NCBI GenBank assembly: GCA_948474755.1 | Contig: CAOLHI010002135.1 | Coordinates: forward strand, 62,001-126,000 | DNA: 64,000 bases | Direction of reading: 5' to 3' | Source: Ctenosaura bakeri | Taxonomy: Eukaryota > Chordata > Lepidosauria > Squamata > Iguanidae | Shown here: piece after piece, positions 32,850-45,512 of the stretch | Layout: each line of letters starts with the position of its first letter | Position numbering within the stretch: position 1 is the stretch's first letter | Notes under the pieces: generated by a model | The model's input: the letters and a program-made list of their open reading frames with translations, nothing else | What the model was told of the DNA's origin: nothing | Databases searched by the model: none | Made by a program: the position numbers and the translations under genes

Positions 32850-33115
32850 AACCCACCTTTCCCTTCAAAACTGGAACTCTAGGCACCTGACAAATTGAAA
32901 TGAGTACAATATAAAGCATACAGAAGATCAACATTAGAGTAAAACAAAACAATTAATAATGTTAAAGTTCTAAAAGGCAGTCAGAATAATAATAATAAAA
33001 AAGTCCTCACCTGCCAGTGGAAGGATACGAAGGAAGGGGACATTCTGAAAGCCCTGAGAAAGTAGCACCAGAGGCTAAGGGAGAAGGCCCTGTCTTGTGT
33101 TCCCACCAGCCATAC
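32850..33115 (-). mobile_element. L2 LINE fragment, 3' end
   Basis: Minus-strand translation near 33110-33040 gives 'LVGTQDRAFSLSLW', matching the L2 RT C-terminal block (LVGTRERAFSVVAP-like). A 3' UTR follows, ending in 'gaagggaaaggtgggttaca'. A CR1 fragment begins immediately upstream at 33118. Confidence 0.55.
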
Positions 33116-33117
33116 TT

Positions 33118-33598
33118 AGAATCACAGAATCATGGAAGAGACCACAGAGGCCATCCAGTCCAACCCCCTGTCATGCAGGAACCCACATCAAAGCACTCCC
33201 AACAGATGGCCGTCCAGCCTCTGCTTAAAAACCTCCAAAGAAGGAGGAGACTCCACCACACTCCTTTGAGGAAGCAACATATTCCACTGCCGGACAGCTC
33301 TGACTGTCAGAAGGTTCTTCCTGAGGTTCACGTGGAATCTCCTTTCCTGCAGTTTGAATCCACTGCTCCTTGTCCTAGTCTCTGGAGCAATGGAAAACAA
33401 GCCTGCTCCCTTCTCAACATGACTTCCCTTCAAATATTTAAACAGGACTATCATGTCCCCTCTTAACCTTCTCTTCTGCAGACCAAACATCCCCAGCTTC
33501 CTAAGCCGTTCCTCATAGGGCTTCATGGCTTCCAGACCCTTCACCATTTTGGTCGCCCTCCTCTGGACACGCTCCAGCTTGTCAACATCCTTCTTACT
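33118..33598 (-). mobile_element. CR1 LINE fragment, 3' end
   Basis: The minus-strand frame (33547-33188) reads '[20 protein letters not shown]', 'RLRGDMIVLFKYLKGSHV', 'RFHVNLRKNLLTVRAVRQWN' and 'SVVESPPSLEVFKQRLDGHL'. The 3' end is 'ccatgattctgtgattct' at 33118-33135. The frame is open over ~119 codons, so it is fairly young but 5'-truncated. Confidence 0.85.
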
Positions 33599-33599
33599 A

Positions 33600-33725
33600 G
33601 ATAGATTGTTGTTGTGTGCCTTCAGGTCATTTCTGAGTTATGCTGACTCATCACTTCCCCCCACCCCTAATATTAGTTCAGGGGGTTGCTTTTTCCTTCC
33701 TCTGAGGCTGACAGAGGAAGGGATT
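33600..33725 (-). mobile_element. tRNA-SINE (MIR-like) fragment
   Basis: 'gttgttgtgtgccttcaggt' and 'catttctgagttatgctgac' match the 3' half of the family at 38.1 and 45.3 kb. 'ttccttcctctgaggctgac' follows. Head missing. Confidence 0.6.
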
Positions 33726-33737
33726 GAACAGCAAAAA

Positions 33738-33956
33738 CGTAAAAAAAAATTCAAAAAAGTGCTGTCTATCTCTTTCGGCAGACCTACCCACTCTATTTTT
33801 AATTATTATGTATTTTAATTATGATATGTTTGTATTTTAAATGGCCCTATTGTGTTATTAATGTATTTTAATCTACAATGTGTTTTTAATCTACAAAGTA
33901 TTTTAATTTATGTTGTAGCACGCCTCGAGAAGAGGTGGATAAGAAATAAAGACATA
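33738..33956 (+). mobile_element. L2 LINE fragment, 3' end
   Basis: 'tcaaaaaagtgctgtctatc' and 'tctttcggcagacctaccca' match the end of the L2 ORF (F-K-K.L....LF.Q-A-Y-type). A UTR of repeated 'tgtattttaat' follows. The tail is 'cacgcctcgagaagaggtgg' then 'ataagaaataaag'. Confidence 0.65.
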
Positions 33957-34066
33957 GTTGTTGCTGTTGCTATTGTTGTGGTTGTCACCCAGTGGTATTC
34001 CCTGGCCAAGTAGGATTCAAAGCCTGGTTTCCAGAACCACAGAGCAATGCCACCACAACATAATGA
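33957..34066 (-). mobile_element. tRNA-SINE (MIR-like) fragment
   Basis: 'gttgctgttgctattgttgt' then 'tcacccagtggtattccctg' and 'gattcaaagcctggtttcca' correspond to the tail and head regions of the family with the middle missing. Confidence 0.45.
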
Positions 34067-34689
34067 TGATCCCAGGGTCAGTATCCCCCTATCCTCTGTG
34101 AGGATAGGTTGGACAGAACCTAAGTCCAAATAAAATAACTTGATATACATTTAAGTTTTGCACCTGGGAAGACAGCGGATGATGCAGTCCCATGTAACAC
34201 CTGCATGAGTCACTGGGGTTGTATAACCAGGGCAGGATGGTTGCCTCATGCCTCTAGCAAGGGCTGCTAGAGTTGCATCAGCAATGGCTGTATATATGGG
34301 GGGGGTGTTCTAGCCCTCTAAGCCCTCTTGATGTTTGGAGAGCGGCCGGAGGCTATGTTCTGCATGCTGTTGAATGCTGAAAACTCCGTTGGAGATTTGT
34401 ATATACTGTTATGTATTGTAACTCAAGAGTAAAGCCTCCTGTTGGAAGATAACATTTGCATGGGAGTATTTTTCCTGGCTTCAGGGTTTTTGCTGCTAAT
34501 GTTTAACACTCTGCTGGGACGCTTCAAGCTGTGTGAGTAAACTCTGCTGCATGGTGATTTTTAAACACTTGACGCTGGTGAACTGTCTTTTTGCGAAAGC
34601 TCAGAGCTGGAGGGAAGTGCTACCAGGATTTTTGTGTAGCACCCATCATCCACCATCCTTCTGACATCTTCATCATGGTATGTCAGTTC
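34067..34689. other. Unassigned sequence
   Basis: Nothing recognised. G run near 34298-34307. Confidence 0.35.
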
Positions 34690-34858
34690 ATCCTGCCTCC
34701 TGAATGTACTGGAATTTGCCATGGGGTTTTCTGGAGTTGAGAGCATATGATGAACCCAAAGTCACCCAGTGGGTTTCCATAGCAGAGCAGGAATTCGAAC
34801 CCTGGTCTCCAGCATCTTAGTCCAGCACTCAAAATACTACACCATACAGGCTCGCAAA
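34690..34858 (-). mobile_element. tRNA-SINE (MIR-like), head portion
   Basis: On the minus strand, a B-box word (gggttcgaattcc, about 34790-34803) follows 'ctaagatgctggagacca'. The complement of 'gtcacccagtgggtttccat' comes next. The 3' half is truncated near 34690. Confidence 0.65.
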
Positions 34859-36105
34859 ACTAGATAAAGACACTGACAGTTCTATTTCTCAATTCATAAA
34901 TCTACACAGGGTAGTAGGGCTCAGTAGGAGGCTGAGCACCATGGAGAGGAAAAGAAAAAGCAAGCCTCCTCCTTTTTCCCATGTTTTCTGCACAGTTATG
35001 CAAATTCATAGGGCATCACAGAAGGTGTACCCACCACAGGCAAGCCTAGCCATTGGATTTGTGGTTTAAAATCACTCACCCTGTAAACAAACCCACATTT
35101 GTTGTCACGCAAGCAGAAGACCTTGTTAATTTAGAACTCTTATTACAAGTGGATGCTGAGGTGAAGCTACAGAAATGAGATAGAGCGAATGCTAATAAAA
35201 TACACTTTATTTTATTATTGTTATTTTCGTTACAGTAAAGATGATGAATAATATTACAGATCAGTTTTGAGTATATCTGTAAAACATTCTAAGGCGCAGT
35301 TTTGAAAACTAAGCATTTCTTTTAATTGAAACTTTATTGCTACTCTACAGAAAAATAAACTGCTCTGTAGTATTCACACGGATCTCTGTACCAATTACTG
35401 ATGATGTAAGAAAGCAATTGTTGTTGTAATTTCAGATTCTTTGTCCTGATGGCTCCATTGTATCTGTTACTTATTAGCAAGCTGAAAATGGGCAGCATCT
35501 AATGGTGTCAGGGCTTAACCATCAGGAATGGCTTCTATCCTTCAACAAAAAAAGAGTAAGACAACGTCCAGTCCCGTTCTGGATATGCTGACTCAATTCT
35601 CTATGCACCAATGCAACCAGAGCAATAAAAGTTACAAATTTTTATTTTTAATTAACAATATTAAGAACCTTACGTATGTTTTACAATCTTCTATTAGTGT
35701 TTACTGCATCTGATGGATATAGTATTTTAGTAACTTTATTTACAAATGTGATTTGTTACATCACTTCTTTGTTTAGCCATGTTTGACTCTTTGCAAGGGC
35801 CTCCAGCAAAAAAAAAAATAGAAGCGTGATCTGATTTGGCCAGCCCAAACATACCCAACAATTGACTATTATCTCTTCAGGAAGTAGATCTTTCTTGATT
35901 GGATCCAGTGGCTATATCAGCTGAAGGGCTCTTGAAGCTGTACTCCAAACACCAACTAAACAAAAAATTTCCTACATTTGGGGCTGTTCAACTTTCTTAC
36001 TATAAACTGAGCTACTGATGAGGATCCTTCCTCCCTTCTCTCCATCTGTGTATGCTATGATAGACAATGAGCTCTCCTCGGCCACCTCACTTCTTTTCTC
36101 TAGTC
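34859..36105. other. Unassigned AT-rich sequence
   Basis: No gene or repeat recognised. Confidence 0.35.
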
Positions 36106-36107
36106 TA

Positions 36108-36541
36108 CAGTTGGCCCTCCACATTTGTGGGTTTGACTTTCATAAATTTGATTATGTGTGACTTTCTCCAACTCCTGCCTCCCCCCCATAGGTGCTTCTT
36201 TTCTAAGGAACCATCCCTCTCAGCTGCTCCAATCAGGCCGTGCAGCCCTTTAAAAACCTACCTATGGTTGTCCTCCTCCAGCAACTGCTTGGCCCACTAA
36301 AGATGGTTCACAGACTGATTTCTCAGCATCACAAACTCTTTCCTCAATGCCACCCAAGGAAGGAGAAGGGCGAAAGACAGGAAGTATAGGGCCACTATGC
36401 AACCCACACCCTTTGCTTATCTTTTCCCTGACCTGGTTTGGATCCTAGGTGTCTATTCTCTCTTCCCCCGCTACACATTTTGATATTTGTGATTTTTCCA
36501 TTCCTGCGCCCCTAACCCTAGCAAATATGGAGGGCTGACTG
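36108..36541. mobile_element. Tigger/pogo-like (Tc1-mariner) MITE
   Basis: Left end 'cagttggccctccacatttg' and right end 'caaatatggagggctgactg' are inverted repeats, flanked by TA on both sides (36106-36107 and 36542-36543), the Tc1-mariner target duplication. The ends resemble the Tigger/MER2-type terminus known in vertebrate genomes. 434 bp, no transposase frame. The 20-base left-end word recurs at 5926. Confidence 0.75.
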
Positions 36542-36543
36542 TA

Positions 36544-37599
36544 TTTTCAATTTCACCTTCTTCTCCTCTCCTAAAATCCATTCCGTCTCCTCTTTGATAC
36601 AGTCTCCTAAATCACAAAAAAGTTTATCATGACTGCTTTCTTTTTTTTTTTTATTTCTCTTAATAAAACACTCTTTTTTGGGGGGGGGGTGCAGGGTTAA
36701 GTCCTACAACTGAGGTTTGCTTTCTTGTTTTGTGCTGTTTTGTTTTTTGAAACCTTATGGAGACATTCCACTATCTAGACCAGGATGGGGAACATTTTTT
36801 GGTCTGAAGGAAAAGCAAGATACAAGTTTTTAGATCAACTTTCTATGCAAACCACTAGCTTGGAAAGGAAGATTTAACCCGTATGGATGACGATGATGAT
36901 GACCACTGACTGACCAACTTAAATCTAGGACTTAACATGGCTTACAAAAGTTACAAAAGAAACAGCTAACACATTTTATCACATAAAAGTTAAAAATATA
37001 ATGAAACTATCAGTATGTCTGAACACAGTTAAAAACAAACAATTAAAAAGAATAACAAATATAAACAACACAATATGTGAAAGGCCCTTTCCCTCTAAAT
37101 AGTCAGCCTGCCAAAACAAAAATGTCTTTGCCTGACAAAAATGGTATTCTGTAGGAGAAATGTTTAAATATAATATTAAAATTTAATATTAAAATTATGT
37201 TCTAAGAGGAAAGGGTATATTGGAAAAGGTTAAGCCATACTGATTAATTGGAGAGAAAAGTTATGGGTAAACTTTGATAGGTATACAATAAGATATTGGG
37301 GAGTTTCAAGAAAGTAATATAGCGTGGGAAAAGATTCTGGTAGAGAGGACTAGGAGGTCAAGGAAATGTAATAAACAATATTATATATATATATATATAT
37401 ATACGAGGTGAAAATATGTAAACATTTGTGTGAAAAATGTAAATATGTAAATAATGGTATATTGGAGCAAACAGAAATGAATTATATGTATGTTATTATT
37501 TTATTATATGTATTATTTACAAAAATAAATTGGGGAAAAAATGGTAGCAAGGTAGCATCATCCTCATCTCATTAAGAAGACAGCTTTAAAGCCTGGGAG
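36544..37599. other. Unassigned sequence, possible decayed L2 UTR
   Basis: AT-rich. Around 36930-37150, an A-rich stretch followed by 'ggccctttccctctaaatag' loosely resembles an antisense L2 3' end, but not securely. Holds the (TA)n at 37381-37403. Confidence 0.35.
37381..37403. repeat. (TA)n microsatellite
   Basis: About 11 TA units. Confidence 0.9.
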
Positions 37600-37866
37600 C
37601 AACTACCAAGCAGGACCTCTCTCACATACCTGGGAGGGTGGGAAGGGGCAGAGAAATAACTCTCTGAAGGTTCTCAAAACACAGGCAGGCTCATAAGGGG
37701 AGGTACAGTCCTTCAGATAAGCTAGACTTGAGCCATTTATGGCTTTGTAAGTCATAACCAGCATTTTCAAAAGCACACACAGACTCCTCACCCAGCCCTT
37801 CCGTCTATGCTGGGGTTGCACTAAATAATTTACGAGAAACTGCTGAGTAAGATCTGGCCGGCTCAT
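37600..37866 (-). mobile_element. L2 LINE ORF fragment
   Basis: An uninterrupted minus-strand frame of 87 codons contains 'LLKMLVMTYKAINGSSLAYL' followed by 'KDCTSPYEPACVLRT', matching the L2 RT C-terminal block (TYKALNG..P.YL.D...PY.P.R.LR). Truncated on both sides. Confidence 0.65.
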
Positions 37867-38127
37867 CTCGTCAACCCATCCTACATCCTATGTCTCAGAA
37901 CGCATACCAGGTTATCTCCTTCTTTTATAACAAAAGCTTAGATGTATTACTATGAACTGACATAGAGTTCAACAGTAAAACCACTTGAGAGAAGAACAAG
38001 TTAATCAGTCAGTTTGGTCCCCAAACAACTACAATCAATCCAGAAGAGGCTATCCCACAAAGCTATTTCTTGCTGCTTCTTCAGATTTCACAAAACTAAT
38101 TACATCATGGCTTTTGCCTGCCAACAT

Positions 38128-38378
38128 TGTTGTTTGTTGTTGTTGTTGTGTGCCTTCAAGTCATTTCTGACCTATGGTGACCCTAAGACAAACCTATCAC
38201 AGGATATTCTTGGCAAGATTTGTTCCAAAAGGGTTTGCTTTTGCTTTCCTCTGAGGCTGAGAGAGTGTAACTTGCCCAAGGCCAACCACTGGTTTCCATG
38301 GCTGAGCGGGGATACAAACACTCACTTCCAGAGTTGGAGTCCAATGCTCAAAGTATTGTACCACACTGGTTCTCCAAC
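38128..38378 (-). mobile_element. tRNA-SINE (MIR-like), nearly complete
   Basis: The plus strand reads the full antisense order: 'gttgttgttgttgtgtgcct', 'tttctgacctatggtgaccc', 'cttgcccaaggccaaccact', 'gtttccatggctgagcgggg' and 'gtaccacactggttctcc'. Best example of this family in the window. Confidence 0.8.
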
Positions 38379-41300
38379 TATTAAAATAAGGCTACCCCAA
38401 ATCCTCCTCTTTCTTCCAAGCACATGGTCCATGCATTACAAGAAGAAAATATCAAAATGTAACCTGATCAAGAATAGATCCACAGATGCACTACAGTAAA
38501 ATACCCTAGAAATTCATATAGCACACCAAAGCCCCACTAGAACAAATATCAGGAAAGCAAGACAAAATATATAATACCAGCAAGCAGAGTCAAGCACATG
38601 TAACTGATAATCTCACTTCTACTACGTTCCTACAATCTCATTAAGATGAAGGTGCCACCTTCTTCTTCCCTAATCCTAACACAATTTACACAATCAAATA
38701 AATGCTATCAGCTACTTCAGGGCTGGGCAACCTCAGCAAGTCTGGGGACCATTTAGTACCCTCATGGGGCCCCCACAGACTACAGCATCCCTTCACAGTG
38801 AAAGAAGAAATCACCGGAAGTTAAACTTCTGGTTTCATGAACTTGAAAACAAGGCACTTCGGAGAAACATGTTCTGTTTTAAGAGAGAACTGTGCTTCTC
38901 AGAGGATTCCAAGAATGTTATTCGCCTTTCTCACATATAAATTTCTAGGGGAAATGAGCAGGAATTGCATGTGGCCCAGCAGGCCATGTACCATACACCC
39001 CTGAATTACAACAACCTGTTGTTAGTGTGCATCTAACAAAGTGTTAATTTCAGTAAATAATGTCCATTGGCTGAAGTGCATTTATTCAAATGAGAGACCT
39101 CTCTCCCTCTCTCTTACACACATAGACGCACACTCATTTCTGTTGCACACATACCATCCTATATATATATATATATATACACACCATTATCCATACCTGA
39201 TGTGGCCAAGGTCAACATTTAAACCACTGGGCCAAGCATAGGTCTTCTAATTTCTAACAGAGCAGTATATTAACTACAAACCTGTAAAATAAGAAGTAGC
39301 CATTACTCTCCACGATAAAATCTTTTCGCCAAAATGACACCCTACAATAGATATATGAGGTATCCATGTGTCTTCCCTCTGATAAATGATTCAGAAAGAT
39401 GAGTATGTAAAATGAAACACACTGGCCATATTGATATTCCTGCAGTCTCCCAAGACAAACTTATTGAGGGCGAGAGAAGAAGAAACATAATTCAAAATGA
39501 TAAATTTCCAAGTTCTTATCTGTTGAGTCTATGAGCACATTGAAAAGCAAGAAGGGCTGATTTAGACTGATGGGTCAAAATTTCTTCCAGTTTAGAGACC
39601 AATCACTACATTGTGTCTAGTGTCAAGGTTTCCAAACATAATTATTCAGGTCTCTGAAAGCAACTATCAAGTACGTGACTTTCAAATATAACTAACAGAA
39701 TATTTCACTTCTATCACACTACTCAGATGGCGGCATTTGGCATCCAGAGTGTTCTTCCAACAGCACCTGAAGATGTAGCGTAAAGGAGAGCATAACCTTA
39801 ACTGAGCCACTGAAGGAATTCTTCTTAATCTTGGTTCACTGGGCCTGGTTGAGAATAATTGCCAAGGGTGCAGAGGAGAGCACTTGCACCCATCTTCCCT
39901 GGCATTCACACAGGGAAGTGGAAGCAAAGCAAAAAGCTGTCTTCCTGCTTAGAAACAAACCTATGTCTATGCTACATGAGGAATTTCAGGCATAAACTAA
40001 AGCTTCTCTTAGCCCCTTGGTTCAGACTGTAGAAAGGAAGCATCAGTTGACAATGAAAGCTAAAGGGCAGCCTAAATCGAGCTTGGTTACCACAGGAGTT
40101 ACAGGATGGAGGCAAGGAAAAGGCACACTCTTCTAAGGAAAAAAGGAAAGGTTGGTGATTCAAGTCAACTACAGAAATAAAACAGCTCCCACAGAAGTAC
40201 AGCAATGGCAAGAAAGATGCATTATCTAAAAGTCTGGCATCTTAAATATGCATAAGAAGCCAATCAAACCTTATGTCTGTACTAGCTCTAAAATTACTCT
40301 TTCCGAATTAGTACACTACATCAAAGTGACACAGTATATCTCTTTAATAAAGCAAACTGCAAAAATTAATAATGGAATGTTATTATACACTAAAAAAATG
40401 CACACACCAGACACAGCTAAGCTTACTTTAGCCTTCAAGCCTTTTCCCTACAAATACAGCATAAAATCAAACAAAGCATTTTCTAGTTCTCAACTAAAGC
40501 TGATTCCAAATGGTGCACTTCAAGTACCAGCTGAAAAGCCCAGATGGCAGAAGAGAAAGTTAAATACCAAGAGAAAGAGAAGTGTTAGGATGTGGGCGGT
40601 GTTTTGCCACAGCTGAAGGCAAGGTGAGAGTGGTTGGATCCAAGTTTCAGAGCTCAAAATTCATCCAAGCAACAGAGAAGCAAAAGAGATGATAGCATAC
40701 TGAACATTTTCATGACAGTAACTTCACTGAGAACAAAAACTGGCCCCAAAACTTGATATCACACAGAGAGATGCTCACCAGCATGTTCCCTTTGTACCCC
40801 ACATAAAGATTTAAGATGTCAAACAGGGACAAAATGTATGCGTAACAATTCCCAGCACAAATATTCCAAGGGTGTACTTGTATAAGCAATTCAATGTGCA
40901 AATTGTAAGACAAAATGTGGTCTCATGAGACAGCCTAACCAATCAACACATGGGATTTCAGGACAAAAATACAAGGCATAGTGCTAACACTGAATTTCTG
41001 AATAGGTTGTATGTTGTCACTTATAACAATCAAGATAATGAGAAGGTGAATGTCACAGTAACCAATTCAGTGGCAGTGATACCTGAACCGTGAAGGTGAA
41101 AATTACATTCCCATAGCAGTAAAACATTAGCTATGCCAATATACTGGTTACATGGGAAACTGAACATCCACAAGTCTCTTTATAATTTTGAGACTGTCTT
41201 ACTTCTTTAAAGTATCTTCCTCCACACATTTCCTCGAGTCCTTGAGTATCTTCCTCCATACATTTCCTTGTGTTCCTTGAGAGAGGGATTTGGGTATGGG

Positions 41301-44300
41301 GGAATTCATTTAGTTTGGATTTTAATGCAAATCTATCTGTCACAAACTCTGAACCAAGACATTTTGAAGAGTTTAGGATTACGCCTCAGTAATTAGAGTT
41401 TTTTTTAAAAAATGGGATACTATTCTCCAACCAAAAATGCATACAAAAAGCATATACTGAGGAAAACAAGGCAAACAGTTGTGATATGCTAGGAAAAATC
41501 ATTTATTTATTTGTTTTATTAATTGATTCATATCCCATCTTTCTCCCACAACAGGATGCATAGTGGCTTACAATCCTAGAAATAACTCCCACAAGAAATG
41601 TGGATATTAGGTACATAACAAAACTGCATTATTTATGGGATATGTGCATGAAAATGTGAATGCATTTTTTGCACTGACTTAAAAAGTAAAAAACAGAAGA
41701 GTCAAAATGAACTTAGGGTTACAAACATTAAAAAGTGCGTAAAACCAAGTTTGTCCATTCCTTAAGAGAATTATATAATTAATCTCCATCTCCTAATCAG
41801 TCTTCGATTTTTCTAAAATATTTACGTTGGAAATACCAAACTGTGTCTGGAAAGATAATATTATTGAGAGAGGATGTTGGGAAAAGTTACTACTCACAAT
41901 AGCAACAAAGGGAGGAAACTTCTAGTCCAGCAACATTGAAAGTGGCAACTGATTAGTCAGCTACCATGGAATCCTCGTGTTGCTGGCCTTGGCTGTTATA
42001 TCATTGGGAACACTGTAGAAGCAGAAGTATACTTTTTACTATTGTAAAGACAGGATGCTGGTAAGATGATGTATGGTGCCTCATTATACTTCCTAGAACA
42101 GAATGTTTTGTTAGTTCACGAGAGGCACATGCGAAAGAGAAAAGTCAGAGCTTGGAAATATTATTTTTAGACTACAAATATCAGAATCACCCATATAGCA
42201 TGATCAGGGTCCAAAAGTAACATTTTAAATCAGAAAATAACATTTTTTCCCAAGCTCGTGGATAGGCAATGACAAAAGAATGAGGGAAGCTTTGCACTAT
42301 GCTTTCATTCCTATCTCCTTTCTCCTTCATCCTCCCCTCTACAAACCCATTTTGCAAGGAAGAACCAAGGTTTCAGGGAACCTCACCTCTACCTAACTGT
42401 GAGGTGGGGAGGGACTGGTGTTTGTTTACTTCTAGACTCATTGCTAAGCAGTGATTTCAAATGTCTGTGCTTTTTCCCTTAGAACAAGCATCTCCCTCTC
42501 TTTGAGTCCTTTGAGTCTACCATACCTGGCTCTCATATTTGTATGCCTCGTGGCACTCATTCCTACAATTCTGCTGAGCACAACAGTTGCAACTTGAGCT
42601 ATTTTGCAACACTCAAGATGTAAGAAAATACATCATTTTTGACAGTGTTAAACGGCAGAAGCATCACGCTGAATTTCTCCAAGTTTGGCAGATAAATTAG
42701 GCGTATCGTTCTCAGAATTTGACTACCAAGTTAAAGCCCAGTGCAAAACAGCTAACATCTTTAGGAGATGGCTTGGAAAATATCCACGCAGCATACTGTA
42801 GAAAGAAGAAGATCCATCTGTTGAGAACTGAAAAATCATGCATATTTATGGCTTACATTAAGAGATCCAACTCGTTGTTATACCATTTAAATCCAAAGTG
42901 AAACTCAACTAGGGTCTGCATAAGATACACAAAATATTGGACCACAACAGGAGAGATCCAGGGCAAAATACAAACTTGATCATAAATCTCCCCTGTTTTT
43001 CCTTCTTGGTGTGAAAGTTGTCTGATTGGGTAAACCCAGGCACAAATGTGGTGATTTTTTGATAGTCTGACACTGAAACAGTTAAATAATATTGGTGATC
43101 AACTCTCAGATCAAACTTTTAATCTGATTCTCAAATAGCAGATGGTTTATCAGATTCTGGATTGATTTGTACAAGACATATAAAAAGATGTAAGAAGTCT
43201 TATGACCTGCATTTGAGGAAATCTCAAACTAGTGTCTAGGACTCTAACTCCCATGTAAGAACATTCTAGACTTTTGATTTCTCATATTTGCTGTTTTAAT
43301 GTTTTGGAAGGAAAAGCTGTGAAGGCTGGATAAGAGCTTGCATTAAAAAAGTATACAGACAGCTTGTGCTTTGATTTTGCTTTTGGAGGCAGAAAAGAAC
43401 CACAAACATTGTTTAACTTAAGTTTTTGCAGCTGTTGAAATGAGTCCAAGTGAACAGCAGAACTTTGGTATAAAGCTGTCATAATGAATGAGATGGGGAG
43501 GGCTGCCTTGGGTATACCCACTCCCTGTCCAAAATTTCCCTATTGTTTTCATCTATGCTTTCAATTGGCATGAGATGTCTAACCCATGGCCACATGGGCT
43601 TCCCCCCATGTAAAACGCTTTCTCAGCAGTGATTGAAATGCCAGCCTCATTACTAGGAAGAAAACAGGAAATAATTGGACCTTGTGTCTTTGGATGTTGT
43701 GGGTTGCAAGTGCTTCTGAATCATTTGAGAAGTTACTATGGGATCCCTGAATGGGAATTATTATTGGATCCCTGAATCAAGCCACAAATAAAACTTCAGC
43801 TCTTTTTGTTTTTTTCTTGTACAGCAATGACTAGCTCGAGCATCTTAACATGTCTACTTCTGGGGTATCTCCAACAATGTCACAGATTCCATCCCCAACT
43901 GTCCTGCACCCTCCTTGAGAACAGACACATGACTGAATTCAGATTTCATTAACCATATGCTGGTCAAAACTGCTGTTCTCACCCTAGAACAGAAGAATGC
44001 TTTGTTTTCATGTGGCCTTGGCCCTGAAGAACATCTTTCAAGCATCTTCTCTCAGCCACTGGTTTGTCAGAAGATAACACCTGCTATGATGCTGTTCTAC
44101 AAGCCCTGGAAGAACATTGGAAGATTCAATGATTAATTAAGATCATTAGTTTAGAAAGGGACAGCAGAAATATCACTATGCTTTTGCTGAATCTGTTTAA
44201 CAACCAGATTATGGGTCATCATCTCTTTTCCATTCAGTAAGGACAAATTATATTTTGACTCTCCCGCACCCATCCAGAACCTCTTGTGAAAGACTGTTTT

Positions 44301-45307
44301 AACTTCTGTTGTGACAATTCTCTACAGTTTTTTACAATATAAAAAAGGATGCATGATTCATTATCTCACTAACACTTCCTCTTGCTAATGAATATCATGG
44401 AGATAAAGTGCTGTTATAATTACTCTTTCTGAAGGAATATTAATCACTTTTCTATCCTTCTCATCCTTCCCTTGTGATCACACACTAAAAAAAAAAAAAA
44501 AGTACCGTAAACTGTATTGGAGATTGCCCTGTTGTTTCATGAGCTCTGGGTCCTGGAGATAATATTTGAATGTCATCTCACTCCCAACATAAAGGAGGAA
44601 TTTTTAAGAGTGGATGCAGTTTAAATAAATTAATGAATATTTCTTTCTCAAGATGACTTCATCTCCTCTTATTGTGTGGTCCCTTTTTTCTTTCACAGAT
44701 GGGCAATACAGAGAAAGAGAGTTTAATAAAGACCAGAACCTGGCCAAAAAAAGTGGTAATTCCATCTCCCATGCAAATGCCATGATTAGAGGCAGGTTTG
44801 TGATGAGAAAGAAAGAGAAAAACACTCTTCAAAGAAATGTTTGGAAATACAAACAAAAAGCAAGCAAAGGGAGGAAAGAGGGCCACTGTAAAAAGAAGTA
44901 CAGGACAGGAGCTTTGAAATTAAAAGTACTACAATTTAAAAAATATATGCATTTCTTAGTGAGTTGGAAATTAAATAATTCTGGGCAGCTCCTGAAGCTG
45001 GACATTTCTTCTTTAAAAAAGAGAAACATTTCTGACTTTCCGATTCGTCTTCTCATGAAACTTCATGATGCATTCTTATGGTACTTGGGAACCTCACTGA
45101 ACCCAGCAGTAGCACTTAACTTCGGTGTGCCAAGTTTTGCAACTTTGCAGTAGAATCCTATAAATGTCTACTAAGAGCTAAATACTGGTCTTTCAATGGG
45201 ATTTATTCCCTGGAAAAGTGAGCACTAGGCAACAGACAATGCTAATCCTATCTCAAATACAAGTGGCAAGCAGAAGAGAAAGCAAAAGCAGGGTTGCATT
45301 AATTATT
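38379..45307. other. Repeat-poor, unassigned 6.9 kb
   Basis: No exon, RNA gene or full repeat recognised. A (TA)n lies at 39160-39180, an L2/SINE-type tail in antisense at 41496-41590 and an A run near 44487-44502. The longest frame (44653-45153, 166 codons) is Lys/Ser-rich, has no recognisable domain and is probably chance. Confidence 0.35.
41496..41590 (-). mobile_element. LINE/SINE 3' tail fragment
   Basis: The minus strand reads 'ccactatgcatcctgttgtg' then 'ggagaaagatgggatatgaa' followed by ATAAA repeats, the general form of the L2/SINE tails at 18.7 and 28.1 kb. Confidence 0.45.
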
Positions 45308-45512
45308 GGTTGCTGTTCTTGTTGTGTGCCTTCAAGTTGTTTCTGACTTACGGCAAAGTTAAGGCAAATCTGTCATAGGGTTCTCTGGGTCTGAGAGTGT
45401 GTGATGTGCCCAAGGTCACCAGTGGGTTTCTATGGCCAAGCGGGGAACCAAACCCTGGTCTCCAGGATCATAGTCTGATCCTCAAAACACTACACCACAC
45501 TGGCTTCTTGTA
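45308..45512 (-). mobile_element. tRNA-SINE (MIR-like), nearly complete
   Basis: Antisense order on the plus strand: 'gttgtgtgccttcaagttgt', 'ttctgacttacggcaaagtt', 'aaggtcaccagtgggtttct', 'aaaccctggtctccagg' and 'acaccacactggcttc'. Confidence 0.78.

Noticed and set aside
38014..38499. 161-codon plus-strand frame
   Set aside because: Runs through an antisense tRNA-SINE; not a host gene.
44653..45153. 166-codon plus-strand frame as a possible gene
   Set aside because: Lys/Ser-rich in AT-rich DNA, no domain, no clear splice context and shorter frames on the other strand over the same bases. Most likely chance.
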